Counted from the first letter of the stretch, positions 35,450 through 47,695 are shown. The stretch is 64,000 nucleotides of DNA from Phymorhynchus buccinoides (GCA_017654935.2 CM065682.1:41699725-41763724), one strand, 5' to 3'. The notes: generated by a model from the letters alone, not told the origin. A program made the numbers and translations.

Positions 35450-35745
35450 CCCTCTTAGCTCAGTTGTGGACGGGGCTACTGAACGCCCTTAGCTCGTTGT
35501 GACGCGTAGCTTACTAACTGCCCTTTAGCTCAGTTTGGACGGGCTACTAAGCCCCTTATGCTCTTTGTCGACGGGAGCTACTACGCCGCCTTAGCTCATG
35601 TTTGTGGTGACGGGGCTACTACGCCTTAGCTCAGTATGTGGACGGGGCTACTAACGCCCCTTAGTCAGTTTGTGGACGGGCTACTATAACGCCCTTAGCT
35701 CTGTTTGTGGACGGGGGCTACTGAACGCCCCTTTGCTCGTGTGCG
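35450..35745 (+). repeat. Noisy tandem array with a unit of about 34 bp
   Basis: About eight copies of a unit near 'ccttagctcagtttgtggac' plus 'ggggctactaacgc'. Copies differ mainly by one-base insertions and deletions in homopolymers, which is more typical of unpolished long-read sequence than of natural drift. Confidence 0.8.
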
Positions 35746-38398
35746 CGTCATCTCTACATGGCACTCAATACTGAAAGATTTCTGTCACTTTAATGCCTCG
35801 CATTTATTTTGTGCAACTTAATTAACTCGTAGCAACGGTTGCACTTCTGCTATTTATTTTATATAACACTCCCCTGTTTGTGCTTTCATACGTAATATAG
35901 ATGGTACTAAGTTGTGGAAGTGGGGCGCATCCCGGCTCATTCCTTGATACACAACTATTCTTCCTGGTCCTGTCGTTTCTTTCTATCTCCTTCTCGCACT
36001 TTCTGGTTTTTCTGTGCTGTGTGTCTGAGAGAGAAAATATGGGGTTACCCCTCTTCGGCCCTTCGGCCATGTGGGACATTGTAAATTAAAGATGGTAAGA
36101 CAATGACTGGAGGCATACCCGAGGCAGTGCTTAACAGTACAGTCCCGATCTTGGTGGGTGTCTCTTCTCGTGCAGATATGTGCAGCCTTACCACGCTCGG
36201 ATAAACCTCATCGGCTTATGGCCACTTGCCACAATTTACTATACAGTAGTCTTACAGTGTGACGTAATTCTGTGTCCTTCCTTACTATTTGTTTTTAAAA
36301 CACAAAACCCCACCCACCCTCTATTTCTTTGTCTCTATGATATTGGATGTTTTATTAACCATTCCCCTTCGTTGTTTGCATGTGACAAGGAACGGATGGT
36401 ATGAGTGCAGTGAAGTGGGCGCATCCTTGCTTCACCTCTATTCTTCCACTACGCTCTCTTAAAAAACTCCACTTCTTCGCTTAGTCTCATTAAGTAATTG
36501 CCTCTCCTCTGATGGGGCGCGTAGTCTGTGCAGCCGGGCTAGAAAGAGCACGACTTAGTTAAAGATGTCTGTTTAACATCCCTTATTTTTCTCTTCACCG
36601 CCATATTTTGTAGATGTAATTCCGAACCATAAGTCATTCCGTGATAAGAGCTCTTATTCTTCCTACGTCTGTTCATTTCAGATTCTTTCTCTCTCGCTCG
36701 GTTTTCTCTTTGGCTGGGAATCAATTCTCTTCCTTTATTCTTATTTTAATTTTACAAACCGCCACCCTATTCTTTTCCCTCTTTCAGATGTCTGGATGGT
36801 ACTGATCGTGGAATGCTGGGCGACCACTGCTCATAGCCATGGCTGATTGGCTTGGTTAGGTCCCCGGCGACAGCGGGCTCTTGAAGTGCTGGTGGGAGTT
36901 CCACGTTGCGGGGATTCTGGAGGGGTGGTGGGTAGAGGGGGTGTGGTGCGGTGGCTCGTGTGTGTGTGTTGCTGGTGGTGTGTCGGGTGGGGGGATGTGG
37001 GCGGGGTGGTAGTCCCTGGCTCGGTTCTCTGTCCAAATCTCAAACAGATACATTGGTTTCTGTCCAGTGATTAGACGAGCCGCCGGCATCGGCCATACAT
37101 AGCAAGGTCTTGGTTCACATTCCTCCGGGGTGGTGGGTCGCGCAGAGAAAAAGCGAAAAGCGTGTGAGTGGACCACCGGCACAGCAAAAATGTTATTTAC
37201 AGGGCATTGCCGTGGCGTATGTGTTACAATGAAACAAGGATTCCTCCGGGGCCTCCTTGTACAAGGGAACATCGGAACAAATGTAGTAGAGGCGGGAATA
37301 GCCCAGTCTCGCTGTAGGCCTATGCGGCAGGTCGTGTTGGTCTTGACCGCAGGGCAGGTTGGATATGCTACCGGTTCCTCTCCTTATCAGGGCCTCTTCT
37401 AACTTTTCACAGAATCTGCCACATCTCATTTGAAATAGCTAGAGTTTCTGTGTCTGTCTCTTTACATGCTCCTCGTCTATCTAAAGTGAACATCCCTGCA
37501 AACTTTATAAGACATTTATTATTTTTGTTTTGTTCAACACAGGGGCGGGAAGGAAGGTTGAACTCCGCTTTGCAGTCACTGCCACTCGCTTCTGTTGTCT
37601 TCTTTAAATTGGCACTCTCAGTAATTTCGGGTTGACAATACTTTAATTCTACCAGTCAGAATAATCGTGTAGGGCGCACCATCCACTTTATTCCCACTCC
37701 ATTTGGAAACTGTCTTAAAAAATCCTCGATTTATTTGCTACATTCCTCCGCCGCTATTCCTGATTTATTTGTACATTCTCCCTCGCAACTTAACTTACCT
37801 AAGGTTTATGCTTGCGTTTCATTTAGGTTTCTGCCTTATTGAGTTTGGCTTTCTGTTTTGTGTATATTCCTTTTGCTTTACTTTACCAATGCCATCGCGT
37901 TTTCTTTGAACATAGAAACCGGGATAACAAATGAATGGGCGAATTCATTTCTTCTCAGTCCGGATGAAATTTACTGCAGCCTTTGTTCTACCTTTTAGCT
38001 GCACTTTAACCACTGTCGTTTTCACCCGCTTGTCATCTTTATCTAATATTATGTCGTCTTCTGTCAATATTCGTTGTCATGTTACTGCTGTGAAACTCTT
38101 CCACCCGCATGTAGCAGAACATACAGTGGTAGACCATAGAACCAACATGTATGCTCGTTTGTTGTCTTCTAGTTGAATCCCAAACTCTCTTTGAAATTAT
38201 ATTTAGTAATTAAAGTGTTTTAAAATGAGAAAGAAGACGCTACAGATTATCTCGAAGCATGCATCAACATTCAATCTAGAACATAGTAGGCTATGCCTGA
38301 AGGTTGTGCTTGATTTCTATCAGTCCATAACATAAATACGGGTTCATCATCACAATAGGATCAATTACTATTTCACAATCAAAAGAACAAACCTCACA
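35746..38398. other. No recognised gene
   Basis: Mixed T-rich and GC-rich sequence. An acceptor-like 'ccctctttcag' at 36777-36787 is followed by sequence starting 'atgtctggatggt', which recalls the start of tetraspan exon 2, but the frame stops after about 19 codons. A 78-codon minus-strand frame at 37193-37429 shows no known domain. Confidence 0.4.
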
Positions 38399-38898
38399 NN
38401 NNNNNNNNNNNNNNNNNNNNNNNNNNNNNNNNNNNNNNNNNNNNNNNNNNNNNNNNNNNNNNNNNNNNNNNNNNNNNNNNNNNNNNNNNNNNNNNNNNNN
38501 NNNNNNNNNNNNNNNNNNNNNNNNNNNNNNNNNNNNNNNNNNNNNNNNNNNNNNNNNNNNNNNNNNNNNNNNNNNNNNNNNNNNNNNNNNNNNNNNNNNN
38601 NNNNNNNNNNNNNNNNNNNNNNNNNNNNNNNNNNNNNNNNNNNNNNNNNNNNNNNNNNNNNNNNNNNNNNNNNNNNNNNNNNNNNNNNNNNNNNNNNNNN
38701 NNNNNNNNNNNNNNNNNNNNNNNNNNNNNNNNNNNNNNNNNNNNNNNNNNNNNNNNNNNNNNNNNNNNNNNNNNNNNNNNNNNNNNNNNNNNNNNNNNNN
38801 NNNNNNNNNNNNNNNNNNNNNNNNNNNNNNNNNNNNNNNNNNNNNNNNNNNNNNNNNNNNNNNNNNNNNNNNNNNNNNNNNNNNNNNNNNNNNNNNNN
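38399..38898. other. Assembly gap, exactly 500 N
   Basis: Placeholder of unknown true size. It may hide the 5' exons of the PLAAT-like gene, because the exon that should carry the His-Trp-Gly segment is not found in the sequence around it. Confidence 0.95.
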
Positions 38899-39287
38899 CT
38901 CTCGTTTTATTTTAAATCACAGCTTATTCCTGCTTTTTGGAACCCGATGCCTGAATAGATGTGTACTTACTCCCTGTAGACCCTGTGAAGCGAACCTTAG
39001 GATAACCCTGAACGTGGAAATCACGACCCCTTGAAATGAAGGTTGGAAGGGCAATTTCCCTCTTTGTGATTTTGTTTTAACTTTTTTTGTTTTTATTTTT
39101 TTTTTTTTTTTTTTTTAATTTCTTTTTTTTTTTGTTTTTTTTTCTTTTTAAAGCGCCTTTTTCTCATCTGCTTACTGAATGTGTGATTTATTTATTTTAC
39201 TGCAAGTGATTTATTAATTGCAGCCACTCAGTTCCGGTCTTTGTGGTTGCTTCACTAATAACTTTGAAAAAAACTGTTTCTCGTCAG

Positions 39288-39485
39288 CGTGAAGGTTAAA
39301 GTGATCCATCTCACTGGTGACAGGGACTTACTCAACCAAGCATTCCACGTCGACTCTGCTTCATTAGCCAGTGTCAGTCACAAGGAGTGGTGCCGCAAAG
39401 AAAGCTGCGTCAGAGGAGGATGACTTTATGCGGATGATGCAAAGACAAGCAAACCAATATAAAACACAGCCTGGTGATTCAAGTA
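39288..39485 (+). CDS. PLAAT/LRAT-family phospholipase-acyltransferase, internal exon with a frame change
   Basis: After an acceptor (gtttctcgtcag, AG 39286-39287) the frame reads VKVKVIHLTGDRDLLNQAFH, then VDSASLASVSHKEWCRK, and meets TGA at 39421. The next frame carries on with AASEEDDFMRMMQRQANQYK. Together they match the order of an NlpC/P60-like LRAT domain: the VIHL strand after the HWG segment, then the EDDF region. PLAAT enzymes remove an acyl chain from phospholipids or move it to an amine. The frame must change around 39398-39420, either through an error or a real one-base indel. The exon's 3' limit is uncertain: GT donors at 39477 and 39486 do not give the phase needed by 44066. 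The exon carrying the first catalytic histidine was not found. Confidence 0.6.
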
Positions 39486-39521
39486 TCGGTCAATTCACCT
39501 TTTTTAACCTGTTTCTATGTG

Positions 39522-39720
39522 TGTGTTGTGTGTGTGGTGTGTGTGTGTGTGTGTCTGTCGTCCCCTTAGTGTGTGTGTGGCTTTGTGTCGTGTGGGGTGT
39601 GTGTGTTATGTTTGTGTACTCTTGGTTGTGTTACGTGCGGCGTGATGCGTGTGTGTGTGTTGTAGTGTGTTGTGTAGTCACTTTGTGTTGCCCATGTCCA
39701 CTGCATGCCCGTCGGTGTGT
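39522..39720 (+). repeat. Irregular (GT)n tract
   Basis: Interrupted GT-rich microsatellite in the presumed intron, followed by a CT-rich stretch at 39845-39920. Confidence 0.75.
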
Positions 39721-39940
39721 GTCAGTGTGCGTGCCGCGCGCGGTGCCTCTCCCATTCCTCTCTCCCCCCCCTTCACCTCGTAGTGTTGTGCGGTCAGAGG
39801 TGACATGCCGATATGCAACACATAAATGTATGCTTGAATACAATACTCTCTCTCTTCTCTCTCTCTCTCTCTTCTCCTCTCCTCTAATCTTCCCTCTCTC
39901 TATATCTCTCTCTCTCTCTCGGTGCAAAAACTGTCGACAG

Positions 39941-39986
39941 AAGGTGTATCCTATGATGGAGCCAACGCGAACTGGTGTTCGTCCCT
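39941..39986 (+). CDS. Possible 46-bp exon (very tentative)
   Basis: It is framed by an acceptor (ctgtcgacag) and a donor (CCCT|GTAAAT). In the frame entering at phase 1 and leaving at phase 2 it reads GVSYDGANANWCSS. Those phases would fit between tetraspan exon 2 and the exon at 40229, and also between the PLAAT exon and 44066. The peptide fits neither family clearly. It may equally be chance. Confidence 0.2.
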
Positions 39987-40228
39987 GTAAATTTAAACAT
40001 TCAAGCCAAATTGACAGCAATGTAGCAGAGGCAAGACGGCACCATTAGCTCATAAAACAGGAGTTCGGTTTTTCGTTCGGTGTTCAATACCTGGATGCTA
40101 GCTCAGCAGGAAGGTGGAATGTGATGTGTCTACACAGAAAAGATGAAAACACTGGTTATAATCTTCGGCCACGTGATAAAGCCTTCTGTGGGTGATGGTT
40201 CTAAGCACGTCTGAAATTATGCTTCTAG

Positions 40229-40424
40229 GGGAACTCTGTACATGCTAGCCACAGATAAAAGCAGTAAAAGCAGCCTGGCAAGGCCGTGGACGGTTCCTCC
40301 TCACCCACAACCAAGTATTGAGTCCATGTGTCCAACCCCTAGTTCTACCCAGAAGGACGGAGATAGTACTGATGAGTTTTCAGACGGGCAGGAAGGGAAA
40401 TCCAAATGGTCAGAAGGGGTTTAA
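40229..40424 (+). CDS. Candidate terminal exon with a Ser/Pro-rich tail
   Basis: An acceptor-like 'atgcttctag' precedes 40229. The frame, entered after two bases of a codon, reads GTLYMLATDKSSKSSLARPW, then TVPPHPQPSIESMCPTPSS, and ends EGKSKWSEGV with TAA at 40422. An AATAAA signal follows at 40637. The look is that of a cytoplasmic tail after a membrane helix. It could be the last exon of the tetraspan gene begun at 3551 or an alternative 3' end for the PLAAT-like gene. No family match was recognised. Confidence 0.3.
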
Positions 40425-41239
40425 GGGATCAGAAAGGGCAGGGGGGGGGGGGGGGCGGTAGAGAGGTTCACGGGGGTGAGAGGAAGGTTTGAGAAGTGGC
40501 TCTCTTTTGTGGGTGGTACAGAAAGGAAACCCCCCCCCGATGACCATGAGGGACCTGTTTTGTGATGCTGACACCTAGGATAAGGCCAAGCCCAGCTGCG
40601 TTTTTCTGTACATGCGTTTAACATTGCAGGACTGTAAATAAACTGGAGATGGAGATGGAGATTGGGCTTGAATAGTGTCCATGGGCTTGACGTTTCATTG
40701 ACAGAAACGTACATAGACGAAGACTTTGATTAATACAGCCGAATCCGCTTATAAGAAAACTACCCTATAGGAAGCAAAACAATTCCCCTGCCGAACTCTT
40801 CTTTCTGTATCTATGATCAAAACTCGGATATCAGAAACCGCCTTAAAGTACAGGCACTTTGTATTGCAAGGGACTAATGAGTTTGGTTTGGTTCCTTTAT
40901 TCATACTTTCCTTCAGCATTCTTGTGCAAATAAAATGTTGAGCAGAAGAAATAAAAGTGTCGCCGGTCTTTTTGTGTTGGTGGTTAGAGAGACTGTCCAT
41001 CCTGTATTTCAGCAGCAATGGCAGAGAGAAGATAATACATACCTGAATATGTGGATGAAAATCCACATAAACAAAAGCAAACGATTGATGAAAAGCTGCA
41101 TGGGTGACAGTAAATGGTAACAGTTCAGTACAAGAAGGTGAAGGGATAGCATTTGCTAACAGTAAAAAGATAGAAAAAGCTTGTTAGTTGAGTGGTTGAG
41201 GCACCTTTAAATCTTCTTCTTAGTAGACTATTTGATTTT

Positions 41240-41350
41240 ACTAGATGCAAGCATAGAACTGGAAACGCCGAGTACGGTCAATACTAGTACCCGCCCCTCG
41301 GTAACGCCAATTTCCGGTAGTGCTGAGTACCGTTTCGCGGGTCGTGAAAA
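41240..41350 (+). repeat. Fragment of the 'aacgccgagtac' interspersed repeat
   Basis: It shares 'aacgccgagtac' and 'gctgagtaccg' blocks with the longer array at 50270-51090. A 230-base C-rich tract (41408-41638) follows. Confidence 0.5.
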
Positions 41351-41789
41351 CATTTATTATTACTTTTGTGTCTTCCCTCCTTCCATCTTGTCTTCTTCAT
41401 CCAGTTATACCCCCCCCCCCCCGCCACCCCCCTCCCCACTAAAACCATCCCCGCACCCCACCCCCACCCTAACCCATCCCCCACCCCCGCCCCTTACTCC
41501 CAACCCCCCACCCCATACCACACAGGCACATGCCGTTAACCTCAATCTCTCATCCCTTACTACCCCACCCACCCCTGTACCCCCACCCCCTCGACCATCC
41601 CACGCCCCCCCCCCACCCACCCAACCACACCCATGTAAATGTAAATTGCTCATAGCGGCGCGCGTTATGAACGGATGCTGTTGACATTTCAACCAATATA
41701 CGTCACTATCTCCGGTAATGCCGTTCGAACATTCGAGTCAATGTCGGATCTGGTCACGCCCGGTTCGTGAAAAAGGTTAAGGGGTGTAT

Positions 41790-43470
41790 TATCGCGAACG
41801 TTCTAAATCGATTCGCTTTTTAAAAAAATTATATTATATGCTATTTTTCTCTAGAAGTATTCCTGTAAAATGGGTCAGAGGCTGTCAAACTACGCTACAC
41901 AAGAAGAAGGGTAACACCGAAAACCCAGATAATTATAAATGCATATCTCTGATTAGTATTCTTAGTAAGGCATTTATACATATTTTGAATGATAAACTTA
42001 CTAAATGGGCAGAATCAAATGGTAAAATCTGTTAAGCACAGGCGGGGTTAGGAAAGATCGATCCAAAATTGACGATATATTTATTTTGAATGCCATCATT
42101 GAAAAATATTTAGCAAAAAACCCCAAGAAACTGTACATAGCCTTTATTGATTTTAAGAAAGCTTATGACACTGTCAACCACAACGTCCTGTGGTCCATTC
42201 ATCTTCGTGCTGGCATTAAAGGGAAGATGTTTAACATGTTAAAAGCTATATATTCAACAGTAAAAGCATGTATTTTATGTCATAGTCCCAGTGGTCGTTC
42301 AAGGTTCTTTGAGTGCCTGAAACAGGGTTGTGTCCTTAGCCCAGTCTTGTTTTCCTTATTAATCAATGAACTGGCACACGCAATAATAGTTAATGGTAAG
42401 CATGGTGTTACACTTACGTCAAAAGAAATTGAGCTCTTTCTTTTCTTATTTGCTGATGACCTAACTCTTTTAGCGTCTTCAGTAATTGGACTTCAGCATC
42501 AATTGAATATTCTACAAACAGATGGAGAGGTTGCGGTTGACAGTTAATTTAGATAAGTAAAACATTATTGTATTCAGGATGGGTGGTTTCCTTCATTCAA
42601 AATAAAAATGGGTTTTTAAGGACAGCCCTTTAGAAGTGGTTAACTCTTATAAGTATTTGGGCCTTATTTTCTCAACCAGACTGTTTATCACAAGCTATGG
42701 ATGAGGCCAAAATAAGAGGGGAAAATGTACAAATTACATCCTGTGTACCTTAAAAAGAGTTGGATGTAACTCACCAGCTGTTTTCTTTAAACTAACTCTC
42801 AAGTTGTTCTCTTGCTTATGTACGGGGCTGACATTTGGGGTTGCAAAGCGGCAGCAAATAGAACAAGTACATCTGTATGCCTGTAAAAGATTTTTACATG
42901 TTAGGAACAAAACTATTAATTATGTTGTTTATGGTGAACTAGGACGTTTTCCTTTGTGTTTAACTGCTGTTGTCAGATGCATTAAATATTGGTTTAGATT
43001 ATTGAAACAAACGGACGACAGGTATTCCAAGAAATCTTATAAAATGTTACTGTCTATGCATGAAAAAAGTCTTTAGCAACATGGGTGACCCATATTAAGA
43101 ATACTTGTTATGAGAATGGTTTCGAAGATGTTTGGATTTTTGGCTTTAGAAATGAAATAAAGTTTTGTAATGAGTTAAAACTTAGAGATTGTTTAGTAAT
43201 GTTTGTTTCGATTGGCGAAACCATCTTGACACTGGTCCACGGTTATCCTTTTACAGTAGACTAAAACATTAATTTGAAAGAGAGTTATATTTGGATGTCT
43301 TGTTTGGCGGTGTGTACAGAAATATCTTTGCACAATTTAGAATGGGTGTATCTCAACTGAATATGCACAAACACCGCTTCTCGCCAACCATAGAAAATAT
43401 TAATTGTCCACTATGTCCTAAAACACAATAATCCGAAATCCATTTCCTCCTTCATTGTCCTTTATATGAT
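41790..43470 (+). mobile_element. Non-LTR retrotransposon (LINE), decayed reverse transcriptase
   Basis: Frames interrupted by stops and shifts give, in order: KGNTENPDNYKCISLISILS (RT block with the NYR-I-SL-type signature), IAFIDFKKAYDTVNHNVLW (first catalytic Asp block), LKQGCVLSPVLFSLLINELA (GxxLSP block), LFADDLTLL at 42446-42472 (catalytic FADD), VVNSYKYLGLIF, QIEQVHLYACKRFLHVRNKT, and near 43400 a NCPLCPKTQ...HFLLHCPLYD Cys/His motif. This is the RT and C-terminal finger of a jockey/CR1/L2-like element common in molluscs. The endonuclease half is missing (5' truncation). In-frame stops such as TAA at 42033 and 43429 make it inactive. It lies in the presumed intron of the PLAAT-like gene. 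Confidence 0.85.
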
Positions 43471-43847
43471 CAGACAGTTTAAATTAAAAGCCAATAATGG
43501 TAAAAACTCTGAGTCAAAATTCATAACAATAATTATTGTCAAGTACTTCGAGACATGAAACTGTACGCGTAGCTAAATATTTACTGGCAGCTTTCAAAAT
43601 TCGGCAAAATATTTATTGAAAACAATGCAAATTGTAACAACATATAACCTTCGTATTCTTAAATATTCTGTGGTTTATGAATTTTCTTTTCGTTTCAATT
43701 GCATGCTTTCATTGATGTGGATTTAATCATGTGCTTTTGTATTTCAGGTATTGTCGTACTATAATTGTAATGTATTGGGTAATGCTGTATGTGTTTTCCC
43801 CCATGAGAGGGGCTGTAGGCCCAAACTCATTAAATTTCCGACTTCCG

Positions 43848-43982
<135 letters not shown>

Positions 43983-44065
43983 TGCATGGCTTTCAATTGT
44001 ATATTTTAGGTTTCCTTTCAAATAAAAACAACATTGTGACGAATGTTCCTTCTTATATTTTTCAG

Positions 44066-44261
44066 ACCCTTACTTCCAAAACAAATAGTGGAGAACGCTC
44101 GGAAGCGCTTGGGTGAGGCAGAGTACAACGTGATAACATACAACTGCGAGACATTCGTCAACGAGTGTCGCTATGGGGTTTCCATAAGTGACCAGGTAGA
44201 CGATGTTGTTCGCGCTGTCACTTATTTAGTCGCATCTGCTGTCAGTAAAGTTCCCCAATGA
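44066..44261 (+). CDS. PLAAT/LRAT-family phospholipase-acyltransferase, last exon
   Basis: A clean acceptor (cttatatttttcag) precedes 44066; the first base completes a codon, then the frame reads PLLPKQIVENARKRLGEAEY, NVITYNCETFVNECRYG and VSISDQVDDVVRAVTYLVAS, ending SKVPQ with TGA at 44259. The NCExF motif holds the catalytic cysteine of the LRAT/PLAAT fold, and RYG..xSDQV is diagnostic of the PLAAT (HRASLS) branch. The family usually has His in NCEHF; here it is Thr, a change at a non-catalytic place. The C-terminal segment is shorter and less hydrophobic than the membrane anchor of most relatives. The enzyme would act on membrane phospholipids using a Cys-His-His arrangement, with both histidines in upstream exons not seen here. 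An AATAAA follows at 44651. Confidence 0.8.
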
Positions 44262-44769
44262 CAAACATGTGGCCATGAACACGAACTATAATGCAAATAG
44301 TATTTACAGTTCGTTTCATTGAAGCTGAAATCCAAGCTGTGGATGTTATTTCTTATAGTTTTTTTTCATTCGAAAGGTTCTCGTGAAGCTTAACTTTTGA
44401 AAACTTGAAACAGCCCTTCTTTTCGACAGCTATTTTTGCTTATTGTAATCTTTACAAACGGGCTCCGCAATATTTAGGCAAGTTTCCAACGATGTTTACA
44501 GCAACTAGTCTGTGTGGTGTTCTTTTATAATAAAAAAAAGATTGGTTTTGGTTATCGAATTGTTCGGAAATAATGAAGGGGAGTAATTTCATGGTGTGGG
44601 GAGCAGGGAATGGAGGCAGGCACGCGCACGTGTGTGTGTCTGTGTTAAAAAATAAATTGTGGGTTCTTAATATTTCAGCTAAAATGTGTGCGCTAGATTC
44701 CAGATTACGGGTGACTGAATCTACGTGCGTATATGCGTAGATATGAGTGCGTGTGCGCGCACGCCCCGT

Positions 44770-44900
44770 ATGCGTGTGTGTGTGTGTGTCAGTGTGTGTG
44801 TGTGTGTCTGTGTGTGTGTGTCGTGTGTGCGTGCGCGTGCGCGTGTGTGTGCGTGTGCGTGCGTGCGTGTGCGTGCGTGCGGGCGCGTGTGTGTGTGTCA
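44770..44900 (+). repeat. (GT)n / (GCGT)n microsatellite
   Basis: Alternating purine-pyrimidine tract, partly CG-containing (Z-DNA prone). It ends where the minus-strand LINE tail begins at 44900. Confidence 0.9.
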
Positions 44901-45785
44901 AAGTCAAAGTCAAAATTGTATTTAAAGATGGACATTGAATAAGCAAGCATACATGCTTTTTTTCATCAAGCCATCTATAAACAGAAACAGAAACCAAACA
45001 CACATGCACGAAACATAAACCATACTGATTTAGGACATAGAAAAAAAGAAAAGAAAAAGAGCTTATCAATATTTACAGTAACAAACAGAAAGCTTATGAA
45101 AAAGCAATACAATATCAACATAGTGTGTCACATATTAAAATGAAAAAGGGGGTACAATGGTTTATGCACAGATACATTATGCACAGCTTTTGCACTCACA
45201 CACTTTTGTTTCATCTATGGGCGGGGATGGGGCAAGGAGACATTAAAACCAATTTTAGGATAACCATTTCATATTCAACTTTTGCCTGTTTGAAAGATGC
45301 AGTTTGAGCCTTGTCTTGAAATAATTATTGTTTTTATATTCTTTAGAGTAGTAGGCAGGCTGTTCCACAAGGTTCCACCAGAGTAAAGGAAACTAGTAGA
45401 TAGATTTGTAGAGGTTATTTCTAGGTCTAGGAAAATATAACAAATGATTATGTCTGTGAGGATTGACTTTGAATGAATCTATAAGAAATTTTTCTGAGCA
45501 TTTCCGTTTATGATATTGTGCATAAGTAGTGCTTTATTGAACAACAGTCTGTCATGTAATGTTAATGAGTTTAGTTCTTTATAATCTTTGATAGTCAATG
45601 AGCTACATTTTAACAAAATTAAGTTGACAGCTTTTTTATATATACATACGGTTGATTAGTTTCAAATTGGTATCATTACAGTTGTCCCATATACTTGATG
45701 CATAGTCAATCATCCAAAGAATAATGCCCACTAAGAATAGCTTACGCGAATGAGTATCTAAGAAATATTTTATTTCACATAGTTG
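44900..45785 (-). mobile_element. 5'-truncated LINE, C-terminal reverse-transcriptase region
   Basis: On the minus strand, frames from 45770 downward give RKLFLVGIILWMIDYASSIW, DNCNDTNLKLINRM, then after stops LINITFHDRLLFNKALLMHN and LYSGGTLWNSLPTTLK. This is the typical C-terminal part of CR1/L2/jockey-like polymerases. The 3' end is a 'ttttgactttgactttgac' tail at 44900-44925. GT microsatellites lie on both sides. Several stops show it is dead. Confidence 0.7.
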
Positions 45786-45795
45786 AACTAATTCG

Positions 45796-45797
45796 GT

Positions 45798-45879
<82 letters not shown>

Positions 45880-45893
45880 TGTGTGTGTGTGTA

Positions 45894-45951
<58 letters not shown>

Positions 45952-45981
45952 GTGTGTTGTGTGTGTGTGTGTGTGTGTGTG
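45796..45981 (+). repeat. (GT)n microsatellite
   Basis: About 90 GT units with a few TA and GTT interruptions. Confidence 0.95.
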
Positions 45982-45989
45982 TTGCATAC

Positions 45990-46209
45990 TATGTTATGTA
46001 TATGTAATACATGTATGTGTATGGGTGTGGTTCCATTCCACTTGTTTAATCTTAATTGTTTTTGTTGTGTTTGTTTGTTTGTTTGCTTGCTTTATTCTGC
46101 TATATTGAATGTTTTGTGCTTGTAATGTTTTATCATAAATTATTATTATTTGTTTAATGTGGCAGCAAACAAAATGTCATTGTATGTTTTATGGGGACAA
46201 TAAAGATGC

Positions 46210-46244
<35 letters not shown>
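45990..46244 (+). mobile_element. LINE 3' end with (TTGA)n tail
   Basis: The sequence runs to 'ggggacaataaagatgc' and then about nine TTGA units (46210-46244). It resembles the element ending at 47919 and is a 5'-truncated insertion of a CR1/L2-like family, 3'UTR only. Confidence 0.65.
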
Positions 46245-46247
<3 letters not shown>

Positions 46248-47580
46248 TCAAACTTTCTAATACATTTATGAAGATAACTTCTTAAAGAATATATCGAATA
46301 AATATTTACTTATGATGTGACAGATTGCCGAAAATGACCAATTTCAGTAACTAAACTGTTTGGATGAGTGCATTTCTTTGCATGTTGACCCTTAAAACAA
46401 GGATTCCTTATTTTGATCTAAAGGTTTAAACGGATTATTATTAACGGATTATATTATTAAATTACATTGTATTTGTATTATTATTTCATAGGTGTAATGT
46501 ATCGCATAATAGTTTTTTTCATTCCTATTGCTTGGGTTTTCGTGGAGAGTTAAAGAGTAGTTTTAGAATGTCACTTTGCTAACATAGACCATAAATATTA
46601 TTAACCTGCAATGTCAGTATGTATAGGCCTACGTATATGCATAGCCTACGTGTGCATATATGTGTGTGCGTGCGTATGTGCGCGTGTGTTTGTGTGTGTG
46701 TGTGTGCATGCGTGAGTGTGTGCATACGTGTGTATGTGTTGTGTGTTCATGCAAATTTGGGGTGCATGCTTGAGTAAGTGGGGGGGGGGGGGGTGCCTGC
46801 ATATGTGCGTGTGCATGTGTGACAATTTGTGTAGTTCTTAATGTACTTTTGCTTTCAATTTTGTTTTAAATCAGAGACACTTGCTGATCATTAATTTGTT
46901 GTTCTTTCTTTTACTGATGAAATATTATGGAAATAGGGGGTGGGGAAGGGGGGGGGCAGTGTTGGACTAACGTTGTTGCAACGGTGGTGTTCATATGTTT
47001 GCTCTGTAAGTGTTTGCTTTACATGTATAAATGTAGGTTATGTATGTATGTATGTATGTAGATGTGTGTATGTGTGTATGTATGTATCTGTCTATCTATC
47101 TATCTTTCTATCTATGTAGGCCTATCTATGTATGCTGTGTATGCATGTAGATATGTAATGTTGTATTATGAATGTATGCATATAGATTAAGGTATTTGTA
47201 TGATCTCATATATAATTTGTGAATGCAAGTTGTATGTTTGTATGTATGTATGTAATATATGTGTTTATATGATTGTATAAGTTAAAACGTACAAAAATTG
47301 AAGAAGAAAAAACAACCACACCATTAAACTTTTCTCTTATATATATATATAGTTTGCTTGAATAAAACTTGTTTTGTGTCCAATATTTAAGTTTGTGAAC
47401 CTAAGAAAGACACTGAATAACTTTAATTTTACTTTTTACGATTTGTTCTGTGTTCTGAAAAGAATAAAAGAAAATAATGTGCTGATTTACTTTTTCTCCC
47501 AATGGGGGAGATAGACAATGCCTATGCAAAGACAGCTGTTTCGTCTTTGAGAAAGACTCTTCAGTTTGTATAAGTTAGAT
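46245..47580. other. Intergenic sequence, no gene recognised
   Basis: It contains GT-rich and GTAT-rich stretches (46660-46745, 47040-47105) and a 13-base G-run at 46782. No coding signal was found. Confidence 0.6.
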
Positions 47581-47606
47581 GGATGAAAATCGTTGTATGC
47601 GTGCAT

Positions 47607-47630
47607 GATGTGTGTGTTGTGTTGTGTGTG

Positions 47631-47695
<65 letters not shown>

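Noticed and set aside
41232..41692. 150-codon Pro-rich frame and its Gly-rich antisense
   Set aside because: Product of a C-rich low-complexity tract; no conserved features.
45796..46125. Cys/Val-repeat and Thr/His-repeat frames over GT, CT and CA tracts (also 43727-44009, 47487-47787, 50887-51326, 58402-58803, 63467-63861)
   Set aside because: They are translations of microsatellites, open only because dinucleotide repeats lack stops.
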